Source of the DNA: Struthio camelus
Taxonomy: Eukaryota; Chordata; Aves; Struthioniformes; Struthionidae
Direction of reading: 5' to 3'
DNA length: 64,000 bases
Assembly (NCBI RefSeq): GCF_040807025.1
Contig: NC_090942.1
Location: 82,069,987-82,133,986, forward strand
Below are positions 51,536 to 62,934 of this stretch, one piece after another (position 1 is the first letter of the stretch; every line of letters starts with the position of its first letter). The position numbers and the translations under genes were made by a program. The notes under the pieces were generated by a model. That model was not told the DNA's origin and made no database searches. It saw nothing but the letters and a program-made list of their open reading frames with translations.

Positions 51536-54500
51536 CAAACGTTGTTTACAAACAAGGTTGAAAAGATCCACATAATTAAGGTAAATATCTTGGGAATATC
51601 ATGGCTGATCAGTTCCAAGATTTCAGACATCATCGTTCTTGACCTCAGTGGGCATAGCAATAATCGCATACTGTGATGAGATGAATTTGATAAAGTAGGT
51701 AGCCTTGCTAATTACACTAGCATTTCCGTAAGCTTTTGGAAGTCTTGGGAATAAGGAGAATTTCGTATCATGAGAGTGCATTTTCTAATTTGGCATATGT
51801 GCTGATTAAATACTTTTTTTAGATAAAAGACAACATGCTAGGGTCCTGATCCTGTTTGCCATTTTAGGCACTACTGTAGATCAAGCTATAATGATAATGC
51901 ATTATATGAGAATTATTTTTTGCAGTTCTAGAGCCAAATTCTGCTGGCCTCATGTTATTCCACACAAACCTTAGAGAACAGCTTGGTATGTGGGTTTTTT
52001 TAAGTTTAGTGCTCTTTACTTAGGTCAGTAGAATTCTTAAACCAATTATAATATAATTATAGCATGTCTTCATAGAAACTCATCGTATTTTTAATACCTG
52101 CCTAAGTGAAAAACTAAAACACTAAATTCATGGTGTGGGCTAAAAAAAGCTGCCACCACATAGGGCAAAGTATCTGTTAATATGATTATGTTGCATAAAA
52201 GGAAGACAAAATTACTGCTTGAAATATCGTATCTATTCTAATTGAGGAAGAGGTATCAGATAGCAGTCATGGAGAACTTTCAAATAATAAAAGACAATAT
52301 AAATTCTTGTACAGTGAACCTCGACTGTTACTTGATTCCTACTTCCAATTATATTAAGTGTCCTAGCATTGTTTTATTGGGTTTGTTTAAATCATTAGTG
52401 ATGCACTGGAGGAGAAGGATACTGTTGTTGGTATTGTGGTAGTAACAGAATACCATTAAAAGTGGATGTCTGTTACAAGTATATTTGAAATGATTGATCA
52501 AAATATAATTACTGCTTCAGGAGAGACTCTTTGCATAGGAGTTATGTGTTGTAATTGAGGAGAGAGTTTGGAAAGATGACAATGCTCCTGAGAGGATAAT
52601 TGCAGTTGTACACTTTTACGTATTTATGTGGGTGAGTTTCTAAAGACAATAACATATCCTTTAATTTCAGTTAGAGATTTCCATAAAGCTGTTTTCTGTA
52701 GTATATTTTGTCTAATCTTCAATAGATTATCAAGGCCCTAGTAATATTTCTTAAGGAAAATGCAGTGTAAATGAGCAATGTGATTATCAGAATTGATTTT
52801 AAAGACAAGTAAACTACCTCAAAATTCTTAATAAAGCAGGTCACAATCCATGTTAGTCCAATCCAATCCATCCAATCTGAAGTCTGAGGCAGTAACTCTT
52901 CTGAAATGATAGCAATAGCTCATTCCTGAGATGGAGAGCATCCTCAGTGAGAAATGATCTCCTATTTCTTACTTTGGACTCCTTTAAATTTTTCAAGACA
53001 AGTGTCTCTTACTCTGGTAGCTGTAATTCTTTACTTCTACAAGAATATGTAACATGCAGTGTACACATGCAGTATGAGCATAAAGTCAGGCTTCAGTATT
53101 GACAACATATTTTGCATAGATTTGAAGAGCACTGTCACTGGGAGAATATCCCAGTGGCTTACCACTGTGCACTAAGCAGACTGGATCAGGTGGACTTAGC
53201 TTTAGTACAGGCAGAAGCTTACACAGGGACTGCAGTGGCACTGCTCTGCGCCCTCATGGTGTTAATCAGGTGTGGTTTATGAACGCAAAAGCAAATTCCC
53301 TCTCTTTCACCAAGACATTTTTGCTTACTGAATTATCAATGTGAAATTGAATCTGACCAGGAAAATGAAAGAGGAATCAAATCTCTCTCTTAGTTATAAA
53401 TGACAAAGCCTTTCTAAATGTTGACTTTTTCACTACAGGTATGCTAATCATGGATGTGAATAGAGATCAGAACAGTGGAAAGAGGAAGGAAAATAGTAAT
53501 AACAATGTATGATCAAACTATATAGAGTGAATATGTATTTATCTAACATCTCCAATACTTTTTCACTTACAGGACTTTCTAAATAACATAGCTTTTCTTC
53601 TTTCCCATATCCCGTTTGTATGTAAAATCATAGTTTTGAATAAAAACTGAGTGCCTTGCATCATACTGTCACTGGAAATGCTTTTCAAAATGGGTATGCA
53701 TTTTAAACTAAAGAAATTCTTGTGACATAAAGAGGTATACAAATAATGTATCCTGTAAAAATGTATAATGCATTTATAGGTCTGCTTCTAACCTCTAATG
53801 AAAGTTAATATACCTGTAATTGGATCACTATAGCAGAAATGTTATGAAAATCTGTTTAATCATAAATTGTTTCCCTGCGATAAATTAAGCTGATTTGCAA
53901 GGTTCCTGTCATAGAGATACAAGAATAGCTGTGTGCAAATATGGAAATTGTTTCTCTGAAACTTGACGATGAGACTTCATTGTGAGGTCAAGAGGGAGTG
54001 CCTGACAAATATTCTGAACATGAATTATGCAATAACTACCTTTTTATTGCAAAAGCAGGTGCTATTTATGAGCTACTTCTCAACATATCACATGCTATTC
54101 TACTACACGCTAGTGCAATTTTATATAGCCAGTATAATCAGCATGAGGAATATATGCTGTGTATCTCCAGAGGTGTGTCTGGGCATCTTACAACTAGCAA
54201 CAACTAGCAACACTCAATTTTATATTTCAAGACAGCTTCAACCTCTTAGGGCGCTCAGGCCCAAACCCTCATTTAGATGCCTAGCTGTCAGTGATCTTTG
54301 GAGAATGGGGACCTTACATTTTAGCTGCAAAATTATTTTCTTGAGAATTTGAAGATTTATGGAACTCACTTACTTAATAATCTTGAGTTTATCCCAATCA
54401 GTGGACATTGTTTTTAAGAATTTGGACACTTCTTGTTTTGTGCTTGTTCCACCTGTTGTTAAGAATGGGCTGTTCTACAATTCAAATTTTTTAAAATTCA

Positions 54501-55497
54501 TAGAAATCTGGTGGAAAGTATAATTGAAAGTTTTAGATTGTAATTAATGTTACCTATTAAGAACTATCCAGCATTTGTAAGAGCGCATTCTGAACAACAA
54601 ACAGGGTAAAGTGGATGAAGTCATAGTGGGATGCCATATTAATAACGGAAGGGTAAACTACATTATGGGTATGTTGTAATTTGAAACAAATAGATTAAAC
54701 CCAGGAAATCTTAGTATGGCCAGGGATGAAAGTATATCGCCACAAAAACTTAACAGATTCTGCATTTAACAGGTCCAGAGAAGCAGGAAAGGTCTGCAGT
54801 GTAAGAAAAGCAGCACGATGTCATCTAGATTTACCAACATGAGAGTGCGATCATTTTGTTCCCATTTTGTGTTAAGGCAGAGCGGAACCCATTCATATTT
54901 GGCTGAAGAAGAAATCAATTTCTGCGCTGGGAAACACAATGGCATATCAGGGCTGGGCATTTGGCATTCCCCCACTCCCCCAACCTTTGCAGTCCCAAAC
55001 AGAAGTCCTGCATGATACTTCCTAACCGTGCTGTTAAAAATAAACTTAACCTCTCTAACAGCAAACGATTTCAGATGCAGCTTCTGCGTAGTAGTTCACG
55101 GAGCTTCGATTGTGTGGGTCTCTGAGAGACACGGTCCCCACAAGGAGCTGGAGCTCTTAGCTGCCTTCTTTCCACCTACCGATTTATATGGCTGGTGTTA
55201 GAAACTTTACGTAATTTGTTCCAAGTTGCTCTTTCATTTTACTGTGCCTTAACATAGCTGCTGGGCTGCCTGAGCGTGCAGTGCCTGGCTTGGATGTGCC
55301 CACGTCACGTCTTTTCTCTGGTGACCTTTCCCTGTTTTAGGGGTGCAGAGAGGATAAGGCGTAGCACACGGGTTTTAAGCAGCTTTGTTAACGCTTGTGA
55401 GATCAAGAAACTGACTGCAGGAAAACAGGAACAGAAACTCCCCCCTCATCCCCAGCGGCGGTCTCCAGGCCTGCTCCTCCACTCTTAACCCGCACCT

Positions 55498-55514
55498 CCC
55501 CCCCCCCCCCCCAA
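55498..55514. repeat. poly-C tract upstream of MRPS35
   Basis: A run of about 15 or more consecutive C lies just left of the CpG island. It is simple sequence that is likely to be unstable or hard to sequence. Confidence 0.85.
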
Positions 55515-55706
55515 GAAAAAGGCAGATCCTGGGCAGCTGGAGGTAGCCAGCATGCAGTGGCAAAGCGATTTCTAAGCGCTACACCGCATTCCTCTTCTCC
55601 TTTGCCTTTTATCTTTTTCATCCCTCTTTCAGGAGGGAAAAAAAAAAGACTTTTGGGGTGCTGCACGGCCACGTCGCCTCGCCTCAGCCGTTGCCTCAGG
55701 CGCCAC

Positions 55707-55755
55707 CTGCCCCTGCCCCTGCCCCCGCCCCCGCCCCCGCCCCCGCCCCGCCCCC
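55707..55755 (+). repeat. C-rich hexamer tandem repeat (CCCCTG/CCCCCG) in the MRPS35 promoter
   Basis: CCCCTG units followed by CCCCCG units run for about 50 bp just upstream of MRPS35. The opposite strand carries a series of GGGGG runs and could form G-quadruplexes. The tract is also an array of Sp1-type GC boxes and is probably length-polymorphic. Confidence 0.85.
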
Positions 55756-55872
55756 AGCAGCGTGAGGCAGGTCCCGCCGCGCTAGCGGGCAACACCAACG
55801 ATTCGCCTTTCCGACTGTCTTGGCCCACGCCGGCTTCCGTCTTGCCCGGGGACTTGCGTGCGGGCGGTAGAG

Positions 55873-56041
55873 ATGGCGGCCGTCAGCGGGCCGTTGCTGG
55901 CCGGCGCCGGTTACTGGGCCGTGCTGTCGCGGTGCGGCGGGAGGGCCGGGGCCGGGGTCGGGGTCGGGCCGCTCTTCGGGGCCGCGGCCTACTCCTCCGT
56001 GCCCGCGGTGAGCAGCAGCAGGGGAGGCAAGCAGAGGGAAG
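55873..56041 (+). CDS. MRPS35: MRPS35 coding exon 1 (start codon, presequence)
   Basis: The ATG at 55873 has G at -3 and +4, a good Kozak context, and begins [11 protein letters not shown]. The 169 nt give 56 codons plus one base. The donor is GAAG|GTGAGA. Another GTGAG at 56008 looks like a donor but would leave exons 1+2 out of frame with exon 3. Only the 56041 donor gives 213 nt (71 codons), so it is preferred. The residues lack acids at the start and are rich in Ala, Gly and Arg, which suits an import signal. Sequence identity to other MRPS35 proteins is not obvious here. Confidence 0.88.
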
Positions 56042-59000
56042 GTGAGAGGGGCCCGGGCCGCTCTGCGGTGGTTGCGGGCGGAGGGGAGCAGCCGCCCGGG
56101 GGCCGGGGCGAAGCTGAGGCGTGTGGCCCGTGGCCCTCTTCTTTTCCCGCCTTCGGCCGGCTCTTAAAAAGAGGCTTGGTTGGCAAAAGTTTGCCGGGGA
56201 GCTTGTGATGTAAAACCCGCTCTGCTGTGTAGGACGCAGGTTTTGTCAGAGCGAATATTAGCAAGCAGCCTGAAGAAAGAAGCGAGCAAAGGGGTGTTCC
56301 CTAGGCTGATTGTCAGGGGAGCGTTGTGCTTGTTACAGTGGACCTGCAGCGCAGTGCCTGTCTTTATGGCTTCCAGATGAGAATTTCATATTTTGCTGAG
56401 TTGGTATGAATGAAGTATGTATAGTTGAAAGCACCATAACGAATGGCAGGACAAGGGATAAAGGAAGGGTATGTAATTGTTGCTGTGCAGCCCTGTATTT
56501 ATGATTTAGTTTTGATTACTGTATAGCAAGAAGAGAAACAACAGAATTTGAGCCATAAAATAACTAGATATAGAACAAAAGAACTTTGAAATTCAGTTTT
56601 TTCCAAGACTTATGAGGAGTAAGACAAATTAACGAGGCAAAACAACCCCAAACATCCATTCCTAAGGGGTACAAAAGGTATGTTCAAAACCAATATTTGG
56701 TCACCAATCAAGAAGAACCCAGGAGACTTGGTGAGGGCTTGACAGATGGTATCCTTTGTTTTCTGTGTCGTAATGATCTCGGCCAAACCACTTGGACATA
56801 TGTGTTTTGGTACTTCTGAGTATTTGGATGCCAGAGTGGGTAAAGTCTTGCATAGAGACTCTGTAAAATATAATCTTTTTCTCTTGTGTTGGGTTTTGTT
56901 ACATTAGTATTCTGTGAAGTAGCTATTTGAATTCTGAGTAAAAACTTGCAAGATCATTTGTCGTCTCTGAGGAGAGCCTTGGCTGTTCAAGAACTAAGGT
57001 CAAAGCATGAGCCAAACCCAGTTCATACATCACTGCAGTTACTTAGGGGGAAGCCCTTCAATAAGTTTGAGACTAGAACACCAGAACAGTGAACTGCAAG
57101 GTATACTTCAAGCCAGTTCTTCTGTTTCTGAATTGGCTGATTTGAGCTACTCCTTACACTATGGGGATGTGTATGAATAAATGTTAATATGAGTGCACAA
57201 AAGCAGGTTCTTATTGAAAATGTTTGTTTTTCTTTTAGCTTCAACATGGAGAAGAAACAGGACGTCACAATTCATAAGATCGGTAAGAAATGAAACTATT
57301 TGCTGCTAACTCAGAGTTGTTTGAAAAGATTTTGTACACTATATATCTTACTGGTTTGTGCAGGAACCTGTCCAGAAACTGGTGAAACAATCCAGTGTGA
57401 CCAAATTCCAGAATCAGTACCTAAATTCTTTACTATGTCAACTGTTTTCAATCTGTGTTCTCATAAAGGCAAAAACATTAACAATTAGCTTGTATTGAGC
57501 CCAAATACTGCAGTCTTGAAAACTAACTTGAAGTTACGCTTAAAAGGAGCAGAGGCATTTTAGTGTTATTTTCAGTATGGGTTTACAGAATTTGTAGTGG
57601 TTGCTCTTTGGCATAATTGAAAGATCTATTACTATATGTAACTGAAATTGTTTTTGCGCAGTAACTGATATCTGAACATTTAATTACTGAGAATTTTCTT
57701 ATTTATTCCAAGTGCCAAAAATTTTTAAAGAAGTATGTTACCATGCGTTATAATTTTAAAGGCAAACAGTGAAAGTGGACTAGTGTTCACTGCTTTTTTG
57801 CTCCTTTAACTACCAAGATCAAACTTGCTGATATATCAAAATAGTCAGACTGCCTATATCCATTTGTGTTTAACCCTTCAATATTAATTAATTTATTTTC
57901 TTTTTTTAAGAGCAGCTGGCTTGATGAGAGCCTTGGTCAGTTACTGGAAGATATAAGCTATTACTGCAATACAGTAATATATTTTCCCTATACTGGAATT
58001 TCTATAACAAGTCATTTCGGGGTTACTATGAACGTGTTTAGACTTCCATAGAATTGTTCAGACTTGTTCAGAATTCCATAATTTCAAAACTCCTGTCCTT
58101 GTCCTCCACCAAGCACGTAGGTGCTTTAGGAAACTGAGCTTGCAGTTAAGTATTGATTTGCTTTTTCCTAATGACTTGTAAGAACCCAAGAAGATAGCAG
58201 GATCTTCATTCTGAGTATTTCTGAAGTAAAATGCAGTTAAGGATTGGGAAAGGAAAAGCTTGTTATCCAAGTTTTGAGAGGCTCTCTCTTAATAACGCCT
58301 TTAAAACTGAATGCCAGCTTTTGATATCAAGATTTCTTGAAATGTCTAGCTACTGGAGCTTATTTCTGAAATAACATTTCATAGGCATTCTTATTGCTTT
58401 GTCTTATAAAACGTTGTATTCCCCATCAAATTTCCATCATTTTCAATTTGTTAGCATGCACCACCCAGAACTGAGAGGATGGCTGTTGATCAGGACTGGA
58501 GCAGTGTTTATCCAACAGCAGCTGCATTTAAACCTGCCTCTGTGCCTCTTCCAATTCGAATGGGTTACCCAGTGAAGAGAGGAGTACCTCCACCAAAAGA
58601 AGGCAACCTAGAGCTTATAAAGGTAAGACGCATTCCATTCGTGTTTGTTGACCTTCTAAAGTTACTCTTCACTAAAACTGCATTACTCTGATCAAAATAT
58701 TTTTCTTAGGTACTATTTTCTATTAGATATATTTAGTAAGGCTTCTGATGAATATTAGCGTAAGTAGCAAATATAAATGAACCATATCAGGTGGCTTAAT
58801 TAGTATTATCATGCTTATGACTTCTACAGTTAGGCTTAAGTTAAGTCTTTTGCTACATCAGATTTGAGAGGAGAGACATCTTATCTGAGTCTTTACTAAA
58901 TATATTGTACTACCTTAATTTAAAAATATAATCAGATTTCAGTAATGTCCCTTTTTAATACTGCTTTATGAGCTGAGAAAATGCTATTGTTTTGGTAACT

Positions 59001-61626
59001 CTAATCTGTATATTTCAGATTCCCAATTTTTTGCATCTTACTCCTCCTGCAATTAAGAAACATTGTGCAGCTCTTAAAGGTGAGGTTTTTTTGTTGTTTG
59101 GGGGAGTTGTTTGTGTTTATTTTGTTGCTGTTTGTTTTGTTTGTTTTTGAAACAAATTTGGACTTTTAAGACAATTCAGAGTGCAACTGTGCTATGATGC
59201 AGAAGGAGAGGCAGTAGCCACTTCTAAAGCTGGTTTTTCTTGCACCTTTGGCTGACAGGGCAAAAGTGTATATGCTTTCTTTTTCCTGTATTGAGTTACA
59301 TCAGGGATGAGCAGAAATGTATTGTGGTGTTTTCAGTACCAGTAAGACTCTAATTTTACCTATTAGGCCCTTTTCATACAGGAGAATTCATAGTTTATTA
59401 AGGAATATGTGTGATGGGTATGACTCATTTTTCAGGAGATTAGAGCCTGGTTTAATCACAGAAAATCAGTGGCCTACCAGTCCAGCACACATTTGAAAAT
59501 ACCGCTTTTCATAAAAGGAGCTCTCTGAAAGAAGCAAGGTCTGCTGGGGAGATGCATGGTCTGTCTGATGAATAACGAGAGCATCTTTGCCAACTGGCTT
59601 GATAACTTGAGAGCAGGGCTTTTAATCAAGTTTCCCAAGGAATGATGGCCAAAGCCCAAAGAGAATTGGAGGCGCAAGGAGGAAGCGATGAGAGGACCAT
59701 CTTGAGTTGCCTGTATACAGATATATGCAGCCAAGGGAAACGGGAGGAATTAGAAGTCTGTGAGGTGCCACAAAAATGCAGTGGGAAAGCTTGCATGGTT
59801 TAGGTGCAAGCAAGGAAGATGTAGAAGAGGAGTTGACCTGTATCCGAAGGAGTGGCTCAAATGCACAGAGCTTTGCTACAGGACGAGCGTACCTGGTTGA
59901 GTGCTTGTGGGTCAGGATCAGAGGGGAAGTCAAGAAGGAGGATGGTGGGCATTTACCACAGACTGCCTGATTAAGAAGAGGAAGTGGATGAAGCCATCTT
60001 TAAAAAACTAAAAAGGGCTCATGTTTACAGGCTTTGGTTTTCATGGGGAACTGCAGCCATCTCAACATCTGTTGGAAGGGTAATGTGGGACAGAAGCAGT
60101 CTAGGAGATTTCTGGAATGTGTTGCAGATAGTTTTTTGATGTGGGTGCTGGATAAAACGATTACTGAAAGGTGCTATGATGCACATGCTACTCACAGGTT
60201 AGAAAGAACTGCTTGGGAATGTGAAAACTGATACCAGTCCTAGTTGCCCCAACAACAAATTGGAGTTCAAGATCTTGAGAGAAGTGAGAAAGGCAAGTAG
60301 TGGATTGAAAGCAATTTCTTAATACAGATGATTGATAAATTGACTAAAAGAGATGATCTCTTGGATTTGTTACTCACAGAAAAGTCTGTGAAGGTCAGGG
60401 TCAGCCTTGGTACCAGCAACCCTGAAACTATGGAGTGTAAAAGCCTGAGAGAAGGGAGAAAACGGATGGTGGAATTACAGCCTGGACTTCAGGAGAGTGA
60501 TTTTTGGCTTAATCAGGAATTTGTTTGTCAGGATCTCATGCAAGACTGTCCTGGAGGGCAGAGGTGTCCAGGAAGGCTGATGGATGTTCCAAGATATTCC
60601 TTAAAGTACAAGAATGATCCATTCCAGTGTGCAGAAAGTTGTTGAGCAAGTGTGTCAGAAGGACAGCATGGGTGAGCCAGGAACTCCTGAGTGACCTGAG
60701 GAAAGTACACGGAAGGCAGAAGCAGGTATAGGCTGCCTTGGAAGAACAGAGACATTGCCTGACCACCTTCAAGAAGGGCAAAAAGAGGATGGAGGGAACT
60801 ACAGGCCAGTCAACCTCACCACAGTCCCTGGAAGGTTATGAAGCAAATCTTCCTGGAAGCTGTTCCCAAACACATGAAAGCATGCTTTATTAACAACCTG
60901 AATGATGGTGCAGAGCACACTCTCAGCGGGTTCACAGAGAATACCAAAACCAAGAGAGCAGGTGATATATCAAGGAGCAGAGCTGCCATGAAGAGGGACC
61001 TCAGCAGGCTGGGAAAATGGGCTGCGAGGATTCTCGTGAAGTTAAACGAAGGCAACTGCAAGTCCTGCGTCTGGGATGGAATAACCCATGCATCAGTACA
61101 GACTCAGAGCCATATAACTAGAAAAAAGCTCTATGGAATAGGCCTTGGGGTTCTGGTGGGCATTTGAAATTTGAGCATGATTCAGCAGCAATGAAGGCTA
61201 ACTGCATACTGGGTTGTATTAATGAGAATGTAGCCAGCAGGTTCAGGCCATTGATCCTTCCCCTCTATTCAGCACTTGTGAGATTGTGTCTGGGGTACTG
61301 TATCCAGTTTTGGGAAACCCAGTACAGAGAAGACATTGTAGTGCTGGAGTGAGTCCAGTGGAGACCCTGCCATTATCTAAATGGGTAAAGTTTTTTTTTT
61401 TTTTTTTATAAAAACTACTTTTAAAAACATATTTCAATAAATTAGAGAAAACATATTACTTGGATTGTTTTCTTTTTATTCTACAGATTTCTGCACTGAA
61501 TGGCCAAGTGCTTTGGACAGTGATGAGAAATGCGAGCAGCATTTTCCTATTGAAATTGAAACAGTAGATTATGTTTCTGCAGGGACATCTATTCGTAATC
61601 CCAAAGCAAGAGTTGTGACTTTAAGA
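55873..61626 (+). CDS. MRPS35: MRPS35 (mS35), 28S mitochondrial ribosomal protein; coding exons 1-5, 3' part outside window
   Basis: The gene encodes a protein of the mitochondrial small ribosomal subunit, which acts in the matrix in translation of mtDNA-encoded mRNAs. Five exons join as 55873-56041, 57239-57282, 58455-58622, 59019-59079 and 61487-61626. All introns begin with GT and end with AG, and the frame stays open for 194 codons. From exon 3 onward the translation closely follows vertebrate MRPS35: [40 protein letters not shown] and [15 protein letters not shown]. The first ~70 residues are Ala/Gly/Arg-rich and poorly conserved, as expected for a mitochondrial targeting region. Human MRPS35 is 323 residues, so roughly the C-terminal 40 percent lies to the right of the window. 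The promoter is a CpG island. Intron 4 holds a CR1 LINE and intron 5 an LTR. The KCNQ1-like gene is divergent, with its ATG 12.1 kb to the left. Confidence 0.96.
56042..57238 (+). other. MRPS35 intron 1
   Basis: It starts with GTGAGA and ends with TTTTAG. The first ~130 bp belong to the CpG island and the rest is AT-rich with no recognisable repeat or exon. Confidence 0.85.
57239..57282 (+). CDS. MRPS35: MRPS35 coding exon 2 (44 nt)
   Basis: This is a small exon between a pyrimidine-rich acceptor (TTTTCTTTTAG) and a GTAAGA donor. With the last G of exon 1 it encodes [15 protein letters not shown], a basic, acid-free stretch consistent with the end of a mitochondrial presequence. The length of 44 nt restores phase 0 for exon 3. 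The call rests on splice signals and frame rather than on strong homology. Confidence 0.8.
57283..58454 (+). other. MRPS35 intron 2
   Basis: GTAAGA to TTAG. It is AT-rich, and I see no repeat or coding segment in it. Confidence 0.85.
58455..58622 (+). CDS. MRPS35: MRPS35 coding exon 3
   Basis: The 168 nt form 56 codons in phase 0. The acceptor is TTTGTTAG and the donor AAAG|GTAAGA. The translation starts [20 protein letters not shown] and includes [15 protein letters not shown] and EGNLELIK, near-identical to the conserved N-terminal core of vertebrate MRPS35. The ATG inside this exon at 58479 is an internal methionine in the family and is not the start. Confidence 0.96.
58623..59018 (+). 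other. MRPS35 intron 3
   Basis: GTAAGA to TTTCAG, about 400 bp, AT-rich, with no other feature seen. Confidence 0.9.
59019..59079 (+). CDS. MRPS35: MRPS35 coding exon 4
   Basis: The 61 nt encode [20 protein letters not shown] plus the first base of an Asp codon. The acceptor is TATATTTCAG and the donor AAAG|GTGAGG. The human protein reads [20 protein letters not shown] here, so the match is almost complete. Confidence 0.96.
59620..61380 (+). mobile_element. CR1 LINE, truncated and decayed, in MRPS35 intron 4 (sense)
   Basis: Broken pieces of a CR1 ORF2 follow each other in the normal order. The apparent endonuclease part ('GGGCATTTACCACAGACTGC', and a segment equivalent to 'GDFNxPxICWKGN' near 60030-60075) comes first. 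A reverse-transcriptase part near 60795-60900 reads [12 protein letters not shown] followed by EAVPKHMKA. The RT 3' part near 61220-61370 is the familiar 'CCCCTCTATTCAGCACTTGTG' type block with a distorted 'VQFWET'. Many stops and frameshifts show it is dead. No CR1 3' terminal repeat is seen, so the 3' end is missing. It makes up most of the 2.4 kb intron 4. Confidence 0.88.
61391..61407. repeat. poly-T tract in MRPS35 intron 4
   Basis: A run of 17 T lies about 80 bp before the exon 5 acceptor. It is simple sequence, too far from the acceptor to be its polypyrimidine tract. Confidence 0.85.
61487..61626 (+). CDS. MRPS35: MRPS35 coding exon 5
   Basis: The 140 nt complete the split Asp codon and encode [20 protein letters not shown], then a conserved stretch to [10 protein letters not shown]. 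The acceptor is TTATTCTACAG and the donor TTAAGA|GTAAGT, on a codon boundary. The next exon (human continues VKLSSLNL) is not present before 64000, so intron 5 is longer than 2.37 kb. Confidence 0.95.
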
Positions 61627-62743
61627 GTAAGTAGTAGGTTTTTTTTTTTTTGTAAACAACAAACATTTATTTTCAAACCCTAGATGCTTTTTTTTTTTTT
61701 CAAAACATTTGCAAATATGCTAGGTTTTAAGGAACGTGGGAAACGCTTCACTGAATGCCCAAATTAAAAACAGTGGATTTCCTTAAATATGTAGCAGCAT
61801 GTTAGAACTCACGCTGTAACGATATATGTATTTATTTATAAAGACCAAGCTCTGCTAGAAACAAAATAGCATATCTTCTGACAAATCAAATCTTCTGTGA
61901 AAAGGCACAGGTACATTTTTAGGTTATCAGTTGCACAGTAAGGGGACTGTATACTTTCCTTTACTAGAAACGTCACTAACAGGATCTTAGTTTTCTTTAT
62001 TACTGGTTGTATATAAATAGTGTGTTATCTTGTTCTAATGCATTTCTAGCTTTTGCATTTCTAGATGCAGGTTTATATTAGCATCTAATGTTATTTGTGA
62101 ATTTTGATAAGGTATCAGTAAAAACATGATAACAATCTTCAAGTAAGAAAAGCATTAAGAATCCAGGAAACGGTATTAAGAAATTCTTAACTGTGTCCAT
62201 ATGTCGTTGTTTGTTTTGGGGCTTTTTTTTAATGTTTTATTTTTATTTTATATTTTTTTAACATGGATGCTAAAAATAAATGTAGAGATCAATGTGATAG
62301 AATATTTTCAGGAACTTGCAAGTTGTATTTAATATAAAGTTTTTGACGGCAATATGTTAGGCCTTGAAATACAACAGAGTATACCGATAGATCCAGCTTT
62401 GTTAGTGTTTTGAGAGGTAGGTGCAGCTGCAAAATGCTAATAGACATAACAGTCTCTTGCTTCGAAAACTGTTTTGTCTGTTACTCTGATAATTCTGTCT
62501 TCATCTTCTGGCATTGTCAGCTGGAGTTGGTTAAGAGACTTTCTAGTATTTCTCTCCTCGGTTTGAAAGTTAAACCTTTGCAGGATGTTGTAGCTTTTCT
62601 TCATTTTAGCTTGCAGCTTGGTATGTCACCTGGACTGCTGTTACCTGCTGCCTAAAACAGTATAGTGAGCTTTAGATATGATATGTGGAGTCATTAAGGT
62701 AGAGGAAATCCCTCAGTAGGATAACATCCGGAAGAAAAAAGGC

Positions 62744-62765
62744 TTTTTTTTTTTTTTTTTTTTTT
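62744..62765. repeat. poly-T tract (22 T)
   Basis: A simple T run followed by A6 in MRPS35 intron 5. No SINE body is recognised next to it. Confidence 0.85.
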
Positions 62766-62934
62766 AAAAAAGGTTCTTTGACTACAGGAAGAATTGGGAT
62801 GCTTCATTTTGATCCTAATGGTTTGGTCCGCAGTTTACTATAAAGAAAACAAGTTTTTCTAGAGACATTAATGTTTTGGATAACTAAAACATTTTGGAAT
62901 TTAAATCTCTTTTTTAAAAATTTCATGGTGACTG

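Larger units (their letters stand above)
43768..55639. other. Intergenic DNA between the divergent KCNQ1-like and MRPS35 genes
   Basis: Upstream 5'UTR exons and regulatory DNA of the channel gene may lie here but cannot be delimited. There is no third gene: REP15, a single-exon neighbour of MRPS35 in mammals, gives no matching ORF. A 40-bp tandem repeat (44420), an old CR1 piece (46.7 kb) and two hairpins (50.9 and 51.5 kb) are noted. Confidence 0.6.
55640..56170 (+). promoter_or_regulatory. CpG-island promoter of MRPS35
   Basis: This is an abruptly GC- and CpG-rich stretch in an AT-rich window, covering the region just upstream of the MRPS35 ATG, exon 1 and the start of intron 1. It contains many GC boxes (CCGCCC / GGGCGG), including a block at 55707-55755. 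There is no convincing TATA box, as is usual for housekeeping genes. The transcription start cannot be fixed by eye, but it probably lies between about 55760 and 55860. Whether it also fires leftwards is unknown. Confidence 0.8.

Noticed and set aside
53963..54352. 129-codon plus ORF, Tyr/Phe-rich
   Set aside because: It is an AT-rich chance frame; the right part vaguely resembles an old interspersed repeat, too weak to call.
55858..55872. In-frame GTG upstream of the MRPS35 ATG
   Set aside because: A non-ATG start is not needed; the ATG at 55873 has good context and begins the expected MAA N-terminus.
55557..56045. 162-codon plus ORF across the MRPS35 promoter
   Set aside because: It is an out-of-frame product of the GC-rich CpG island, and the true MRPS35 frame starts at 55873.
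58479..58691. ORF starting [12 protein letters not shown] as a stand-alone small protein
   Set aside because: It is MRPS35 exon 3 read through its donor into intron 3.
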